Under the pieces are notes generated by a model. The model ran no database searches and was not told the origin of the DNA. It worked only from the letters and a program-made list of their open reading frames with translations. A stretch of DNA of 8,013 bases, from assembly GCA_028281075.1 (NCBI GenBank), contig JANQKO010000067.1:1-8013 (forward strand), written 5' to 3'. This document shows positions 6,138 to 8,013 of the stretch, in pieces (position 1 is the stretch's first letter; the number at the start of each line of letters is the position of its first letter). The DNA comes from Alphaproteobacteria bacterium (GTDB lineage: Bacteria; Pseudomonadota; Alphaproteobacteria; GCA-2731375). Made by a program: the position numbers and the translations under genes.

Positions 6138-6674
6138 ATGGGACGGGCGAAATTACCTGGACGGGTTATCGCGGCCGCCGCCGCGGTCGTGGTGTGCGTG
6201 ACGGCGCTGGCGGACGCGGCCCGGGCGCTGACCGAGGAACCGCTAAGCGAGACCGAGGTCGAGGCGCTGCAATTCTATCACGACCCCGCGCGCCTGGGCG
6301 AAGGCACGGTGCCCTGGCAGACGCTGGCCGACATCGAGGTCAAGGTGTCGGCGCCGGCGCCGTTCCAGACCACCATGCGCCGGGAGTTCGGTTCGTCGAT
6401 CCGGTCGATCGATGGCGCCACGGTCAAGCTGCAGGGCTTCATCTTCCCGCTGCAGGGCGGCGAGCGTCACGAATACTTCCTGTTGAGCGCCTATCCGCCG
6501 GGCTGTCCGTTCTGCCTGCCGGGCGGGCCGACCAACCTGGTCGAGATCAAATGCGCCGAGCCCGTCGACTACACGCACGAGGCGGTGCTGATCGAGGGCC
6601 GGTTCGAGATCCTGAAGGACGATCCCACGGGCCTCTACTATCGTCTGAGCGACGCGCGCCGGGTCGGCGAGTAG
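6138..6674 (+). CDS. Exported DUF3299 family protein (PA4066-like)
   Basis: This 178-residue precursor has a basic N terminus, a hydrophobic segment (9-25) and a likely signal peptidase I site after ARA (residue 30). Cys20 does not sit in a good lipobox because it is preceded by Val, so a soluble periplasmic protein is more likely than a lipoprotein. The mature region carries the DUF3299 hallmarks: VKLQGFIFPLQ (96-106), EYFLLSAYPPGCPFC (112-126) with a C-x-x-C pair (Cys123, Cys126), then PGGP and VEIKCAEPV with Cys139, ending in a GRFEILKDD strand. The function is unknown. In Pseudomonas and Vibrio zinc-regulated loci a protein of this family is encoded beside an ABC ATPase and permease like those here. 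The cysteines could bind metal or form a disulfide. The ATG at 6138 follows a GGAAGAGAG ribosome binding site, and the 33-bp gap suggests co-transcription with the permease gene. Confidence 0.87.
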   Translation: MGRAKLPGRVIAAAAAVVVCVTALADAARALTEEPLSETEVEALQFYHDPARLGEGTVPWQTLADIEVKVSAPAPFQTTMRREFGSSIRSIDGATVKLQGFIFPLQGGERHEYFLLSAYPPGCPFCLPGGPTNLVEIKCAEPVDYTHEAVLIEGRFEILKDDPTGLYYRLSDARRVGE

Positions 6675-6697
6675 CGCGCCTTTCTGGCAAGGGGGAG

Positions 6698-6726
6698 AAG
6701 AAAAGGGCGCGTCCGGAGACGCGCCC
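6698..6726 (-). terminator. Intrinsic terminator of the cyclase gene
   Basis: A perfect 9-bp GC-rich stem (6705-6713 with 6718-6726) closes a 4-base loop. Read on the minus strand it is followed at once by TTTTCTTC. It lies 25 bases past the cyclase stop at 6752. On the plus strand no T-run follows the stem, so it is less suited to stop the convergent DUF3299 transcript, although the stem could contribute to both. Confidence 0.8.
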
Positions 6727-6751
6727 TCGCAGTGTGTCCGATGGGACCCGC

Positions 6752-7819
6752 TTACCAGATCGCGACGGGATGCCCGATCGAGCCGGTGGCGCCCTTGATC
6801 GGCACCGGCGAGTAGAAATAGGCGAACTGATACACGCCCGCCTCGGCCAGCGGCGTCAGGTTCAGGTTTTCCTGATTGATGATGCCGTGCCGGGTCTGCA
6901 GGTAGGTGTGGACGCAGAACACGCAGTCCGGATCGGGGTTCGGCACCGCGTCGCCCGGCCAGGTGTCGAACGCCGTCACCCCGGCCTGCACGTCCTCGGC
7001 GATCCAGCGCGCGACCTCCATGCCGATGCCCGGACAGCCGTTGTTGTAATGCGCGTTGTCGGTGATCCAGTATTTCGACCAGCCCGTTCGGATGACGATG
7101 GCGTCGCCCGGCATGAACTCGAAGTTCTCCATGCCCTGCTTCTTCAGCGCGTTCTTGACGTCGGCCATGGTCACGACGTCGCCGGCTTCCATGGTCTCGA
7201 CGCCGCGCGCGGCGGCGATGTCCAGCAGGATGCCGCGGGCCATGATCGGATGCAGCTTCTCGGTGCCGAGCTTCAGCAGCCCGTAGGCCGAGCCCATATC
7301 AGCCGCCGTGAAGCCGTTGTACCAGCGCATGTTGGCCTTGTCCTGCGGGTCGCCGACGGCGACGCCGATATGGCCCAGGCCGTCGAACTGGGTGCCGGCC
7401 TGGCCGATCTCGGTCGACAGGAACTCGTCGTTGTACATCAGCATGTTGGCGCCGAACGGGCCGCCGGTCGGCGTGCCGGGGATGCGCAGCACGAACTTGC
7501 GGTCGCCGAACATCGGCATCGCCGCCTCGTACTGGTGGCCCAGCCGCATGGTCCTGCCTTCCTTGATCATGGCGACCGCGCGCATGACCACGTCCTGCTC
7601 GGTGTACCAGTTGGTCGAGCCGGCCTCGTCGCCTTCACCCCATACCGGGTGCGGCCACCATTTCGAGCCGAGCGGCGTCTCCATGACGTCGCCGTCGGTC
7701 CAGGGCTTATCCTTGCAGTCCTTCCAATTGTCCTTGCAGGCGGCCGACGCGCCGCCGGCCGTCATGGCCATCGCGGCGCCGACGACACCGGAGATTGTAA
7801 ATATCTTCACTGATGCCAT
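6752..7819 (-). CDS. Exported cyclase family protein (PF04199-type metal-dependent hydrolase)
   Basis: This is a 355-residue precursor. Residues 1-26 form a signal peptide (hydrophobic core, then GGASA-A), which indicates export. The rest matches the long subgroup of the cyclase/kynurenine-formamidase-like family: WGEGDEAGSTNWYT (60-73), GTQFDGLGHIG (142-152) carrying Asp146 and His150 of the HxGTHxDxxxH-type metal site, GDAIVIRTGW (238-247), and H304 followed by HGIINQENLNL (311-321). The first two His positions of the short-family motif are Gln140 and Gln144, a GTQ variant I also associate with the longer cyclase subgroup. Cys28/Cys35 near the mature N terminus and Cys299/Cys302 just before H304 are possible disulfides in an exported enzyme. 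The ATG at 7819 has a GGGGAGGA ribosome binding site about 8 bases upstream. The substrate is unknown; amide or lactone hydrolysis is typical of the family. It is monocistronic or the last gene of a unit, ending at a strong terminator. Confidence 0.88.
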   Translation of the reverse strand: MASVKIFTISGVVGAAMAMTAGGASAACKDNWKDCKDKPWTDGDVMETPLGSKWWPHPVWGEGDEAGSTNWYTEQDVVMRAVAMIKEGRTMRLGHQYEAAMPMFGDRKFVLRIPGTPTGGPFGANMLMYNDEFLSTEIGQAGTQFDGLGHIGVAVGDPQDKANMRWYNGFTAADMGSAYGLLKLGTEKLHPIMARGILLDIAAARGVETMEAGDVVTMADVKNALKKQGMENFEFMPGDAIVIRTGWSKYWITDNAHYNNGCPGIGMEVARWIAEDVQAGVTAFDTWPGDAVPNPDPDCVFCVHTYLQTRHGIINQENLNLTPLAEAGVYQFAYFYSPVPIKGATGSIGHPVAIW

Positions 7820-8013
7820 TATGCGTTCCTCCCCACTGATATTTGCATCCCTTACGACCCCTAGGGACCATTAGTGAAAAAAGGTTAGCGCAATAGCGGA
7901 AGGGAACGCACGCGCCTTTTGCCGGCGGGGCGGGGGCGGATTCGGGCGATAGCCCGCATTTCTCACCACCATCACGGTCTGCGTCGCGCGCAGGCGCCCG
8001 CCCGCCAGGAGCG
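7820..8013. other. Cyclase leader and right-edge region without a confident gene
   Basis: This holds the 5' leader of the minus-strand cyclase gene. A near-palindrome at 7856-7869 is centred on CCCTAGGG and an A-run lies at 7876-7881 (T-run on the minus strand). I found no convincing -35/-10 pair. From 8011 down to a TAA at 7871 there is a minus-strand frame, open at the edge, with G/C in almost every third position for its first 16 codons and less later. It could be the 3' end of an upstream gene or chance. A short CGGGC-GATA-GCCCG stem sits at 7943-7956. Confidence 0.4.

Noticed and set aside
6194..7813. Long plus-strand open frame (about 539 codons) running through DUF3299 and opposite the cyclase gene
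   Set aside because: It overlaps one real gene in a different frame and a second on the opposite strand, and crosses a strong terminator. The product is compositionally random.
7943..7960. Short CGGGC-GATA-GCCCG stem followed by CATTTCTC
   Set aside because: A five-base stem with a broken T-run is too weak to call a terminator, and no gene end is established just before it.
1..8013. Search by eye for CRISPR repeats, tRNA genes, insertion-sequence ends, toxin-antitoxin pairs and defence genes
   Set aside because: None seen. The window is filled by ordinary chromosomal genes with uniform composition.

Overview
The window is about two-thirds G+C, with G/C-rich third codon positions and densely packed genes. 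The gene content points to an alphaproteobacterium, most plausibly of the Rhodospirillales type: an acidic alphaproteobacterial porin of about 375 residues, pmbA followed by a coupled CysQ/inositol-monophosphatase-like gene, and a high-GC ABC operon. No rRNA, tRNA, CRISPR array, insertion sequence or phage gene is visible. The genus assignment is inference.

Layout. Left part, minus strand (about 44-3512): pmbA (TldD/PmbA family), overlapped by 4 bases by an inositol-monophosphatase/CysQ family gene. A 179-bp AT-richer regulatory gap follows, carrying two Fur-box-like palindromes, and then an outer-membrane porin that ends at a hairpin on the window's left edge. Middle, plus strand (3721-6674): divergent from pmbA comes a small predicted tail-anchored membrane protein that I do not recognise. 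It is followed by a three-gene cluster: an ABC ATPase, an FtsX/MacB-like permease (ATGA overlap) and a secreted DUF3299 protein. Right part, minus strand (6752-7819): an exported cyclase-family (PF04199-type) metal-dependent hydrolase, convergent with the DUF3299 gene. A strong intrinsic terminator oriented for the cyclase lies between them. The last 194 bases hold the cyclase leader and an uncertain reading frame running off the edge.

How the genes work together. The ATPase-permease-DUF3299 trio has the same order and protein types as the core of the zinc-regulated loci PA4064-PA4066 of Pseudomonas aeruginosa and zrg of Vibrio cholerae. The best hypothesis is therefore a metal (zinc) acquisition or envelope transport operon. 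The usual secreted DUF2796 zinc-binding partner is not in this window, and no Zur box is recognisable. PmbA acts with TldD in peptide maturation or proteolysis; tldD is not here. The porin may be iron-regulated, judging from the palindromes. No clearly new multi-gene defence or biosynthetic system is visible. The points most worth following up are the reduced zrg-like operon, the porin regulatory region and the small membrane protein.
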